The notes beneath the pieces are model-generated. The model worked only from the letters and a program-made list of their open reading frames with translations. It ran no database searches and had not been told where the DNA came from. A stretch of 64,000 nucleotides of DNA from Halobacterium wangiae. Lineage in GTDB: Archaea > Halobacteriota > Halobacteria > Halobacteriales > Halobacteriaceae. This document shows positions 51,297 through 59,465 of the stretch, one piece after another (the first letter of the stretch is position 1; each line of letters opens with the position of its first letter). Made by a program: the position numbers and the translations under genes. The DNA lies in assembly GCF_021249345.1 (NCBI RefSeq), contig NZ_CP089588.1, positions 2,170,001 through 2,234,000 of the forward strand. Direction: 5' to 3'.

Positions 51297-52007
51297 ATGA
51301 GCGACCTCCCGGACGACTTCAAATGCACTATCACCAACTGGGAGTACATCTACGGACTCTGCCGGGACGTGAGCGACGAGGTCAAAGCCGCCGACTTCGA
51401 ACCGGACGTCGTCGTAGCACTCGCCCGCGGCGGCTGGTTCGCGGGCCGGTGTCTCTGTGACTTCCTCGGCCTGAACGACCTGACGAGCCTCAAGATGGAA
51501 CACTACGTCGGGACCGCCCAGAAGTCCGGCGAACCCGAGGTCCGCTACCCGATGCCGGAGGGCTCCGTCGAGGACAAGGACGTCCTCATCATCGACGACA
51601 TCGCGGACACCGGCGGCTCCATCGAGCACGCCTTCGAGTACGTCCAGGACCGCGACGCCAACGAGATCCGGACGGCCACGCTGCAGTTGCTCCAGACCAG
51701 CGAGTTCGAACCCGACTACGTCGGCGAGCGACTCGAACAGTGGGCGTGGGTCGTCTACCCGTGGAACTTCATCGAGGACATGGTGGACATCGTCTCCGGC
51801 GTGATGGAGACGGACGGCGACGGCCCGTACTCGGCGGCCGAGGTCCGCCACCTGCTCGCGGCGTACCACGACGTCGAGCGCATCGAGATGGAGATCGCAC
51901 AGCCCGACCGCCTCGACGAGGTGCTCGAGGAGATGGTCCGCCGCGACGTACTCGTCGAAGCGGGCGACGGCGAGTGGGCGCTCGCGGACGACGACGCGCA
52001 GCCGTAG
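51297..52007 (+). CDS. Purine-type phosphoribosyltransferase with winged C-terminal domain
   Basis: A 236-residue type I PRTase. VVVALARGGWFAGRCLCDFLGL is the pyrophosphate loop region and VLIIDDIADTGGSIEHA the PRPP-binding motif. The last about 65 residues (SAAEVRHLLAAYHDVERIEME... VRRDVLVEAG) are an added helical, winged-helix-like domain, which is unusual for an enzyme and may serve regulation or dimerisation. The neighbouring MTAP releases adenine or another base, so a salvage enzyme such as an adenine, hypoxanthine or xanthine-guanine PRTase is likely. ATG at 51297. Confidence 0.85.
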   Translation: MSDLPDDFKCTITNWEYIYGLCRDVSDEVKAADFEPDVVVALARGGWFAGRCLCDFLGLNDLTSLKMEHYVGTAQKSGEPEVRYPMPEGSVEDKDVLIIDDIADTGGSIEHAFEYVQDRDANEIRTATLQLLQTSEFEPDYVGERLEQWAWVVYPWNFIEDMVDIVSGVMETDGDGPYSAAEVRHLLAAYHDVERIEMEIAQPDRLDEVLEEMVRRDVLVEAGDGEWALADDDAQP

Positions 52008-52044
52008 CGCATCGTTTAGGTGGGTCCGCCGTGACCGTCGTTGT

Positions 52045-52899
52045 ATGATCGGCTTCATCGGCGGGTCCGGCATCTACGAGGCGCTCCCACTGGAGAACGT
52101 CCGCGAAGTGGAGACGACCACGCCGTACGGCGACCCGAGCGCGCCAGTGACGGTCGGCGAGTTCGGGAGTACGGGCACGGAAGTCGCCTTCCTCCCGCGC
52201 CACGGCCCCGACCACCAGCGCGACCCGACGAACCTCCCGTACAAGGCGAACATCTACGCGCTCAAACAGCTCGGCGTCGAGCGCGTGCTCGCGTCGAACG
52301 CCGTCGGCAGCCTGAAGGAAGAGCTCCCGCCCCAGACGCTCGTCGTCCCGGACCAGATCTTCGACCGCACGAAGAACCGCGACCTGACGTTCTTCGGCGA
52401 CGGCGTCGTCGTCCACCAGCCGTTCGCGGACCCGTACTGCCCGCACATGGTCGAGCACCTCCACGACGCCGCGACCGACGCCACGGACGCGGAGACCCAG
52501 GCGGGTGGTACCTACGTCTGCATCGAGGGGCCGCAGTACTCGACGCGCGCCGAGTCGGAGTTCTACAAGAGCCAGGGCTGGGACCTCGTCGGCATGACCG
52601 CCATCCCGGAGGCGAAGCTCGCGCGGGAAGCCGAGATGTGTTACGCCACTGTCGCCGGTGTCACGGACTACGACGTCTGGAAGCAGGACAGCGAGGTCAC
52701 CCTCGAGGAGGTCCTGGAGAACGCCGCGGAGAACGAGACGGCCATCAAGCAGACCGTCGAGCGTGCCATCGAGACGATGCCCAACGAGCGCGACTGCGAC
52801 TGCGGCCACAGCCTCGAGGGGACGGTGAACACACCGACGGAGGCCATCCCGGAGGACACCCGCGACCGCGTCGACGCGCTGCTAGGCGACTACCTCTGA
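52045..52899 (+). CDS. mtnP: S-methyl-5'-thioadenosine phosphorylase
   Basis: A 284-residue nucleoside phosphorylase. IGFIGGSGIYEALPLENV, FLPRHGPDHQRDPTNLPYKANIYALKQLGVERV, ASNAVGSLKEELPPQTLVVPDQIFDRT, and CIEGPQYSTRAESEFYKSQGWDLVGMTAIPEAKLAREAEM match MTAP closely. It cleaves methylthioadenosine (from polyamine and SAM metabolism) or adenosine/inosine to base and sugar phosphate. It starts 37 bases after the PRTase, same strand, and together they recycle purine bases. Confidence 0.93.
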   Translation: MIGFIGGSGIYEALPLENVREVETTTPYGDPSAPVTVGEFGSTGTEVAFLPRHGPDHQRDPTNLPYKANIYALKQLGVERVLASNAVGSLKEELPPQTLVVPDQIFDRTKNRDLTFFGDGVVVHQPFADPYCPHMVEHLHDAATDATDAETQAGGTYVCIEGPQYSTRAESEFYKSQGWDLVGMTAIPEAKLAREAEMCYATVAGVTDYDVWKQDSEVTLEEVLENAAENETAIKQTVERAIETMPNERDCDCGHSLEGTVNTPTEAIPEDTRDRVDALLGDYL

Positions 52900-52949
52900 G
52901 CCTTCTGTTCGCGCCGCTCCGCGTAAGATACGCGGCGTCGTACCCAAAA

Positions 52950-52957
52950 TGTAAATA
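52950..52957 (+). promoter_or_regulatory. TATA-like box of RecA-like gene
   Basis: GTAAATAC, centred 30 bases before the ATG at 52985. Confidence 0.5.
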
Positions 52958-52984
52958 CGACTCCCCCGTTGGTTACGACAAGCA

Positions 52985-53713
52985 ATGGGGGACCACGTGG
53001 ACGCGGAGGCATTCTCGAACGAACTCGCTGCACTGAAGCGAGACGGCTGCAACGTGCTGGTCGTCAGCGACGCGCCGGGTCGGGGGCCGGCCTGCGAGCG
53101 ACTGCTCGGTGCACCGGAACTCGACCGCAGTCACGTCTTCGTCACCACGTCCTCGGACGTGTCCACGGTCCTCGACCGTCACCGGCCTCGCCGCACGGAC
53201 GCTGGCTCCTTCGGCGTCGTCGACGCGACGCCGGCCACCGGCACGCGTTCGGCCGCGGCGTCGACGCCCGCTACGGACGCACCGACGCTCGGTACCGCCG
53301 GCACCGCGGACGTCGAGGACTGGTACGACCGCGTCGACGACCTCACGGACTTCGACGCGCTGTTCGCCGCGACGAAACGCACGCTCGACCGCGTCGCCGT
53401 CGACGCCGACGGCCCCGGCGGCCTCCGCTTCTGCCTCGACGGCCTCGACCCCCTCTTCGGCGCCGTCGAGGGGGCAGACGGCGTGGACGAAGAGGCGCTG
53501 TTCCGGTTCCTCCACCTGCTGTCGAGTGCGGTCCGCCAGGTCGACGGGATGGGACACTTCCACGCCTCCGCGAGCGTCGACGACGACCACCTCGCCACCG
53601 TCGAGCCGCTGTTCGACGCCACGCTGTCCATCGAGACCACGGCGTCGGGCACCGTCCAGCAGCGCTGGCGGCTCCACGAGTCCGGTCGTGTCACCGACTG
53701 GTTCGAGTTCTAG
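52985..53713 (+). CDS. RecA-fold-like protein (DUF7504-like), function unknown
   Basis: A 242-residue cytosolic protein. The N-terminal third, GCNVLVVSDAPGRGPACERLLG then HVFVTTSSDVSTVL, keeps the strand-helix pattern of a degenerate RecA/KaiC P-loop without a GxGKT motif; RFCLDGLDPLFG is like the Walker B strand. A Thr/Ala-rich low-complexity linker (about 83-105) interrupts it. I recall a haloarchaeal family of KaiC-like proteins (DUF7504) that matches this shape. Role unknown; such proteins may regulate signalling. Convergent with scpA. Confidence 0.65.
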   Translation: MGDHVDAEAFSNELAALKRDGCNVLVVSDAPGRGPACERLLGAPELDRSHVFVTTSSDVSTVLDRHRPRRTDAGSFGVVDATPATGTRSAAASTPATDAPTLGTAGTADVEDWYDRVDDLTDFDALFAATKRTLDRVAVDADGPGGLRFCLDGLDPLFGAVEGADGVDEEALFRFLHLLSSAVRQVDGMGHFHASASVDDDHLATVEPLFDATLSIETTASGTVQQRWRLHESGRVTDWFEF

Positions 53714-53737
53714 TCGGCCGTCCAGGTACCCCAGCCG

Positions 53738-54709
53738 TCAGTCTGCGGCCGCCGCCGTCTCCGCTCCTGCCATCGTCTCGTCACAGACCCAGAGGTCGCC
53801 GAACAGCTCGTCCTGTTCGAGCGTCACGGCGCCCCGGTGGGCCAGAAAGAGCAACGCGAGGAACGTCTCCACGCGCGAGCCGCCGGTATCCGCGATCTCC
53901 TCGTACAGCACTTCCGTGCGCCCGGAGCCGTACTGCTCGGTGAGCGCGGCCTCGACGTCCTCGATTGTCGCCTCGATGTCCTCCTCGTGGGCGTTGCCGA
54001 GGGCCTCGGCCTGCGTCGGCTCGTCGTCCATCCGGAAGTCGTCGCCCGAGTGGTAGTCCAGCTCCTGGACGCCGCGGCGGAACCCCTGGGGCGAGTCGGA
54101 GGTGTCGTACTCGCGGGACTCCTTCCACCACGTCCCGCGCTCGGCCTGCCTGAGGTCCCGGACTAGCTCCTCCAGCGTCTCCGGGTTGCCGCGGGCGTGC
54201 TTGCGCTCCAGGCGGCGGTCCATCTCCGCCTCGAGGGCGTTCACGGGGTCGTAGGACGGCGCGCCCTCGGCCTCCTCGGGTGGCGCCTCCCAGGGCGCGC
54301 GCTCCGGCAGGTCGTCCTCGGGCTCGTCGTCCTGGCCGATGTCGAGCATCGCGTCGCTCTTCATCCGCAGCAGGACGCTCGCGTAGAACAGCGCGCGGCC
54401 TGAGGTCCGCAGGTCGGCCTCGTCGAGCGCCGCGAGAAACTTGTCCGTGACCGCGACGATGTCGATGTCCCACGGCTCGATCTCGCCGTTCTTCGCCAGC
54501 TGGACGAGCAGTTCGACCGGCTCGACCTCGTCGTCCTCGGGGTTCGGCTCCGGACTCGCGGGCGACTCCGCGATCAGCTCCTCGGCGCTGTCCGGCGTGT
54601 CGCTACCCGCTGTATCGCCCTCCTCACTGTCGCTGTCTTCGTCGGCCTCGCGCTCCCGCTTGCGCTCCTCGTGGCCGGTGATGTCGAGTGGAATCTCTCC
54701 ATCAGTCAT
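53738..54709 (-). CDS. scpA: Segregation and condensation protein A
   Basis: A 323-residue kleisin. The N-terminal helical part (about 65-135; VEPVELLVQLAKNGEIEPWDIDIVAVTDKFLAAL and the DLRTSGRALFYASVLLRMKSDAML helix) binds the SMC neck; the C-terminal winged helix (about 240-320; VEAALTEQYGSGRTEVLYEEIADTGGSRVETFLALLFLAHRGAVTLEQ) binds the SMC head. An acidic, Ser/Asp-rich N-terminal tail (1-60) is an archaeal-halophile feature. It overlaps smc by eight bases. No scpB is beside it. Confidence 0.93.
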   Translation of the reverse strand: MTDGEIPLDITGHEERKREREADEDSDSEEGDTAGSDTPDSAEELIAESPASPEPNPEDDEVEPVELLVQLAKNGEIEPWDIDIVAVTDKFLAALDEADLRTSGRALFYASVLLRMKSDAMLDIGQDDEPEDDLPERAPWEAPPEEAEGAPSYDPVNALEAEMDRRLERKHARGNPETLEELVRDLRQAERGTWWKESREYDTSDSPQGFRRGVQELDYHSGDDFRMDDEPTQAEALGNAHEEDIEATIEDVEAALTEQYGSGRTEVLYEEIADTGGSRVETFLALLFLAHRGAVTLEQDELFGDLWVCDETMAGAETAAAAD

Positions 54710-57700
54710 TCGCTATCGCCCCCTGCGCGGAGAGGTCGATGCCGGTGACCACGCTGCGGTTGTCCGACTGCATCGTCACCCCGATGGCGCGCTCCGAGCG
54801 GTCGAGCATCGCCGACCGGTGGCTCACCACGACGAACTGCGCGTCGCCAGCGAGCTCGTCGACGAGCTCGCCGACGCGGTCGGCGTTCACCGCGTCGAGG
54901 AACGCGTCCACCTCGTCGAGCGCGTAGAACGGCGCCGGGTTGTGTCGCTGGATGGCGAAGATGAAGGATAGGGCAGTCAGTGACTTCTCGCCGCCGCTCA
55001 TCGCGTCGAGGCGCTGGACAGGCTTGTCCGCTGGCTGGGCCTTCATCGTCAGGCCGCCCTCGAAGGGGTCCTCGGGGTCCTCCAGTTCGAGTTCGCCAGT
55101 CCCGGCGGAGAGCCGCGAGAAGATGCGCTGGAACTGCTCGTTGATTGCGTCGAAGGAGTCCATGAACGTCGACTTCTTCTGCTCGTCGAAGCGAGCGATG
55201 CGGTCCTGGATGCCGTCGCGCTCCTCGACGAGCGTCTCGCGCTTGCCCTCCAGGTCATCGAGGTCCGCCTCGACCTCGTCGTACTCCTCGATGGCGAGCA
55301 TGTTGACGGGTTCGAGGGCGTCCATCCGGCGTTCGAGGCGCTGGACGTTCTCCTCGACCTCGTCGAGGTCCGGGATCTCCTCGGGGTCGTAGTCGCCGAC
55401 CGCATCATCCAGTTCCTCGATCTCCTCCTCGAGGCGGGCCTCCGCCCGGCGCAGGCTCTCGAGGCGGTTCTGTACCTTCTCGACCTCGTTGGCCTGCTCG
55501 TCGCGGGCCGACTTCGCCTCGCGGAGGTCCGCTTTCAGGTCCTCGCGCTCGCCCTTGAGCTCCGTCAGCTCCTCCTCGAGTTCGGCGACTGCCTCCTCTT
55601 TGTCCTCGAGGACGTCCTCCTTGGCCTCGATCTGTTCCTCGAGTTCGCCGATGCGCTCCTGCTGTTCGGCCTTCCGGTTCTGGGCGTCCTCGATGTCGTC
55701 GTGGAGGTCCTCGACGGCGTCCTCGGCGTACTCCTTCTCCAGCTGGAGGCTGTTCAGCTCGCCGTCGAGTTCGTCGATACGGGACTCCAGGTCGTCGATG
55801 TCCCCCTGGATCTCCTCCTTCTGGGCGGTGAGGTCGGGGATGCGGGAGTCCGTGAGTTCGGCCTCCAGCTCCTCGATGTCGGCCTCCACGTCCGCGATGA
55901 CCGACTTCTGCTCGTCGATGTCGGCCTCGATGGACTGCATCTTCTCGTCGACCTCCTCTCGCTCGCCCCGCAACTCCTCGATGCGTTCCTCCAGCCGATC
56001 GATGTCCGACTCGGCCTCGGCGCGCTCGTTCTCGGCCTGCTCGATGTCGTTCTGGATGGAGCGCACCTGGTCGGTGGCGTCCTGGCGCCTGTCGCGGGCG
56101 TCGTCGAGGCGCTGGTCGATGTCCCGGACGTCCTCGCGGACGCTCTCGCGCTCGTCCTGGAGGCGCTGGATGCGCTCGGCGACCCGCTCCAGTTGCCCCT
56201 TCCCGGACTTCGAGAAGGAGTACCGCGAGCCCGACCGACTGCCGCCTGTCATCGCGCCGGACTTCTCGACGAGGTCGCCGTCCAGCGTGACGAGGCGGTA
56301 GTCGCCCATCAGGTCCCGCGCCGTCTCCATGTCCTCGACGACGAGCGTGTCGCCCAGGACGTACGAGAAGACGGCCGCGTACTGGCTGTCGAAGTCGACG
56401 AGGTTGTACGCGAAGTCCACGACGCCCGGCATACCGGGCGCGCTCGGCAGCGAGCGGTTCTGCATCTTCGTGATGGGGAGGAAGGTGGCGCGGCCCGCGT
56501 TGCGCTGCTTGAGGTACTCGATGCAGCGTTGCCCGACGCCGTCGTCGTCCACCACCACGTTCGCCAGCCGTCCGCCCGCGGCCGTCTCACACGCCGTCGC
56601 GTACTGCTCGCTGACGCCGCCAAGCTGGCCGACCGTGCCGTGGACGCCGTCCTGCTCGCTGTTCAGAATCGTCGTCACGGCCTTCCCGTAGGAGCTGTCC
56701 CCGGACTGGTCGGCCTGCGCCTCGAGGCGCGCGTACTCCTCCTGGGCAGCCGAGAGGTCGTCCTCGACGTCCGCGAGGTCGTCCTGCCGCCGGGACTTCT
56801 CGTCCTTGAGGTCCTCGACGACGTCGACGATCTGCTCGCGGTTGCGCTTGGCCTTCGTCAACTCGTTCTCCAGGTCGTCGAGGGTCGCGTCGAGTTCCGG
56901 GAGTTTCTCGCGGGCCGCCTCGAGTTCCTCCTCGGCCTCGCTGACCTCGTTCGAGCGGCGCCGTGCCTCGTCGAGCAGGCGGTCCTGCTCGCGCTGGAGT
57001 TCGTTGCGCTCGCTCCTGGCGTCTTCCAGTCGCTCCTTGCTCTCCGCGAGGTCGGCCTTCAGCTCGTCGAACTCCGTGTCGACGGACTCGATCTCCGCCT
57101 CGACGTCCGCGAGTTCCGCCTCCTTCTCCTGGACGTCGGCCTTCAGCGACGCCTTCTCGACCTTGTGCTCGCGGATGTCGTCGTCGAGGTCGTCGATCTG
57201 CTCCTGCTTGCGGTCGATCTCGACGAACGACTGGCGGCGCTCGTTCTCGGCGTCCTGGATGCGCTCCTCGCAGGTCTCGACCTTGTCCTCCAGCCGCGAG
57301 ATGTCGCCCTTGATCTCCTCCATCTCGCGTTTGATCTCGAGCTGTTCGTCCTCGCCCTTCCGCTCGATCTCGGCGTTCAGGTCCTCGAGGTCCTCCTCTA
57401 GGCGCACGACCTTCCCGCGGCGCTCGTCGAGTTCCTCCTGGAGCTCGTCGAGTTCGTCCTCGCGGTCGGCGGCGTCGGCACGCGTCGCCTCGAGGTCGCT
57501 GCGCTTCTCCTCGAGTTCCGCGGCCTTCGCGTAGCTCTCGTACTCCTGTTTCTCGTCGCGCAGCCCCTTGTACTCGAGCGCCGTCTCCCGCTCGTCGGCG
57601 AGCTGGTCGAGGCGCTCGTGTTTCTCCTCGATGCGGAGGTCGGCCTCGTTGATGCGCTCCTCGACGACCTCCATCTCCTCGAAGGCGTCGGCCTTCTTCG

Positions 57701-58274
57701 CGTCGAACTCCGCGACGCCCGCAATCTCGTCGACGATCTCGCGGCGCTCGCCCGCGGTCATGTTGATGATGCCGGTGACGTCGCCCTGCATCACGACGTT
57801 GTACCCCTCCGGGGCGACCCCGGCCTGCGCGAGCAGGTCCCGGATGTCCGAGAGGTTCACCGACCGCTCGTTGAGGTAGTAGTAGGAGTAGTAGTTGTCC
57901 TCGGTGCGCTTCACGCGGCGCTTCACGGTCACCGTCTCGACGTCGCCGATGTTCTCGGACCCGGCGGCCGTCTCGACCTGTGAGCGCGTCAGCGTGTCGT
58001 CCTCGTTGTTCAACACGACCTCGACGCTGGCCTCCTTCGGGCCGGCGGTCTCGCCCTCACCTTCGTGGGCCGGGTTGTAGATGAGGTCCGTCAGCTTCTC
58101 CGCGCGCATCCCCGACGTGCGGGCCAGCCCCAGCGAGAAGAGCACGGCGTCGATGATGTTGGACTTCCCGGAGCCGTTCGGCCCGCTGATGGTGGTGAAG
58201 TCCTCGTAGAAGGGGATCCTCGTCGTGCCGCCGAAGCTCTTGAAGTTCTGGAGGACGATTTCGTCGATGTACAT
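54702..58274 (-). CDS. smc: Chromosome segregation protein SMC
   Basis: A 1190-residue SMC: N-terminal ATP-binding head (FKSFGG, Walker A GPNGSGKSN), a long coiled coil (about 160-500), hinge (about 510-650, with YGKAVTTILNSEQDGVHGTVGQLGG), the returning coil (to about 1020) and the C-terminal head with signature LDAMSGGEKSLTALSFIFA and Walker B FYALDEVDAFLD. Coil heptads are rich in Glu/Asp/Arg. With ScpA (co-translated, overlap 8 bases) it forms a condensin-like complex for chromosome folding and segregation. The upstream small coiled-coil gene is 15 bases away. Confidence 0.97.
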   Translation of the reverse strand: MYIDEIVLQNFKSFGGTTRIPFYEDFTTISGPNGSGKSNIIDAVLFSLGLARTSGMRAEKLTDLIYNPAHEGEGETAGPKEASVEVVLNNEDDTLTRSQVETAAGSENIGDVETVTVKRRVKRTEDNYYSYYYLNERSVNLSDIRDLLAQAGVAPEGYNVVMQGDVTGIINMTAGERREIVDEIAGVAEFDAKKADAFEEMEVVEERINEADLRIEEKHERLDQLADERETALEYKGLRDEKQEYESYAKAAELEEKRSDLEATRADAADREDELDELQEELDERRGKVVRLEEDLEDLNAEIERKGEDEQLEIKREMEEIKGDISRLEDKVETCEERIQDAENERRQSFVEIDRKQEQIDDLDDDIREHKVEKASLKADVQEKEAELADVEAEIESVDTEFDELKADLAESKERLEDARSERNELQREQDRLLDEARRRSNEVSEAEEELEAAREKLPELDATLDDLENELTKAKRNREQIVDVVEDLKDEKSRRQDDLADVEDDLSAAQEEYARLEAQADQSGDSSYGKAVTTILNSEQDGVHGTVGQLGGVSEQYATACETAAGGRLANVVVDDDGVGQRCIEYLKQRNAGRATFLPITKMQNRSLPSAPGMPGVVDFAYNLVDFDSQYAAVFSYVLGDTLVVEDMETARDLMGDYRLVTLDGDLVEKSGAMTGGSRSGSRYSFSKSGKGQLERVAERIQRLQDERESVREDVRDIDQRLDDARDRRQDATDQVRSIQNDIEQAENERAEAESDIDRLEERIEELRGEREEVDEKMQSIEADIDEQKSVIADVEADIEELEAELTDSRIPDLTAQKEEIQGDIDDLESRIDELDGELNSLQLEKEYAEDAVEDLHDDIEDAQNRKAEQQERIGELEEQIEAKEDVLEDKEEAVAELEEELTELKGEREDLKADLREAKSARDEQANEVEKVQNRLESLRRAEARLEEEIEELDDAVGDYDPEEIPDLDEVEENVQRLERRMDALEPVNMLAIEEYDEVEADLDDLEGKRETLVEERDGIQDRIARFDEQKKSTFMDSFDAINEQFQRIFSRLSAGTGELELEDPEDPFEGGLTMKAQPADKPVQRLDAMSGGEKSLTALSFIFAIQRHNPAPFYALDEVDAFLDAVNADRVGELVDELAGDAQFVVVSHRSAMLDRSERAIGVTMQSDNRSVVTGIDLSAQGAIAND

Positions 58275-58289
58275 TGAAGCGGGTCGGCC

Positions 58290-58571
58290 TCAGGCGACGA
58301 TGATGCCGTCGAGTTCCGACTCCTCGTTGTCCCCAGACTGACTCTGGCCACTCTTAGTCGCTTCGCCTCCGTCGGCGTCCTCGGAGTCGACGATGGTCTC
58401 CTCGCGGGCCTCGCGGAGCTCCTCTGTGCTCGGCGTCTGGTCGAGTTCCGCCTCAAGCTGGCGGATGCGCTCGCTGGCGTCGACCAGCTCCTCGGTGAGT
58501 CCGCGCACCGTCGCCTCCAGTTCTCCGACCCGCTCTTCGAGTTCGTCCACTCGCTCGCTGTCCTCAGTCAT
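58290..58571 (-). CDS. Small acidic coiled-coil protein, SMC operon partner
   Basis: A 93-residue protein. Residues 6-50 form a coiled coil (VDELEERVGELEATVRGLTEELVDASERIRQLEAELDQ); the rest is disordered and acidic, ending ELDGIIVA. I recall haloarchaeal genes with this shape immediately before smc, often misnamed bZIP transcription factors; there is no basic DNA-binding segment here, so that name is unjustified. It is 15 bases upstream of smc, so it may form part of, or load, the SMC complex (inference). Confidence 0.8.
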   Translation of the reverse strand: MTEDSERVDELEERVGELEATVRGLTEELVDASERIRQLEAELDQTPSTEELREAREETIVDSEDADGGEATKSGQSQSGDNEESELDGIIVA

Positions 58572-58682
58572 GGACGTTCAAGCGCACTCTAGACGTAAAA
58601 GGGTAGGTCGGACGCGCGTCAGACAACTGTCGGGCCCGGCACTGGTGGTCGAGCCCGAGACCGGTGTTCCCGGTACGCCCGG

Positions 58683-59003
58683 TCACTCGCGGACGTACAG
58701 CGACCCGACGAGGGCGGCGACACCACAGAGCCGCACGCCGCCTTCGAGGAGGCCGAGAACGCCGAACGCGATCGCTGCCGACCCCTCTCGAGCCGGACCG
58801 CTCTCGACGAAAACGCCCCCGGCCACGGCGACGACCTCGGCGACGACCAGCAGGAGGAACAGTCCCACCGCGAGCAGCAGCATCGACCGACTGCCGGACT
58901 GACGGTACGCGACTGTCGCCTTCCAGGTGACGAGGAGGGCGCCAACGAGGACGAGCAAGTCGACGCCCGCCGCCGCCCACAGCAGGCCGCCGCCGACGTT
59001 CAT
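58683..59003 (-). CDS. Small four-helix membrane protein (DUF7521-like)
   Basis: A 106-residue protein with three to four membrane helices: LLWAAAGVDLLVLVGALLVTW, SMLLLAVGLFLLLVVAEVVAVAGGVFV and AFGVLGLLEGGVRLCGVAALVGSLY. Its start overlaps the HTH gene stop by four bases (ATGA), so it is translated with it. In haloarchaea, HTH proteins of this type are often paired with a small membrane protein, suggesting the pair senses membrane state; function is unknown. Confidence 0.75.
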   Translation of the reverse strand: MNVGGGLLWAAAGVDLLVLVGALLVTWKATVAYRQSGSRSMLLLAVGLFLLLVVAEVVAVAGGVFVESGPAREGSAAIAFGVLGLLEGGVRLCGVAALVGSLYVRE

Positions 59004-59350
59004 CTGACATCCCTCCAGAGCGCACGCAGGCGTTCGGCTGCCTCGTCGCGGTCTGCGTAGGCAGCGTCGAGTTCCAGGCCGTCCGCGGTCACCCGGACGG
59101 ACAACTGTTCGAGGCGGGCGCTGTACTCCGCGTAGTGGTTGCCGTGGTCGTCCGTGCGGGTGACCTCAGTGAGGAAGCCCGCGCGTTCCAGGTCGCCGAT
59201 TCGTTCGTAGACGGTCGAGGGCGCGGCGTCGATCGTGTCCGCGAGAGTCGAAGCTGTCATGGGTTCGGTGCGCGTGGCGACGAGGATGCGCCTGGCGTAC
59301 TCGTCCCCGAGCAACACGAGGGCGTCCTCGGGCGGCAGTACGTCGCTCAC
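59000..59350 (-). CDS. ArsR-like winged-helix regulator
   Basis: A 116-residue regulator. YARRILVATRTEPMTASTLADTIDAAPSTVYERIGDLERAGFLTEVTRTDDHGNHYAEY is a winged helix with wing strands; the C-terminal helix (LELDAAYADRDEAAERLRALW) probably dimerises. Start GTG at 59350 with GGAGG three bases before it. A dyad around the TATA element (59367-59386) is the likely operator. Co-transcribed with the overlapping four-helix membrane protein. Confidence 0.82.
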   Translation of the reverse strand: MSDVLPPEDALVLLGDEYARRILVATRTEPMTASTLADTIDAAPSTVYERIGDLERAGFLTEVTRTDDHGNHYAEYSARLEQLSVRVTADGLELDAAYADRDEAAERLRALWRDVR

Positions 59351-59366
59351 ACGCCTCCTTCAGAGC

Positions 59367-59386
59367 GGTGGATAATAAGGTCCACC
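59367..59386. promoter_or_regulatory. Inverted repeat flanking TATA box of HTH operon
   Basis: GGTGGA-TAATAAGG-TCCACC: perfect six-base arms around an A+T-rich centre that is the TATA element (minus-strand TTATTA), 26 bases before the GTG start. A regulator bound to the arms would exclude TBP. Probable autoregulation by the ArsR-like product. Confidence 0.6.
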
Positions 59387-59465
59387 CGCAGTGCGCGAGC
59401 CGCGGAACGCCGGGAGCGAGGCCCAGACGTAACGCTTTCGGCGGCGCGTCCCGAACCCCGGAGCA

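Noticed and set aside
58290-58571. Small coiled-coil gene as a bZIP transcription factor
   Set aside because: There is no basic DNA-contact region before the coil; position in the smc operon argues for a structural role.
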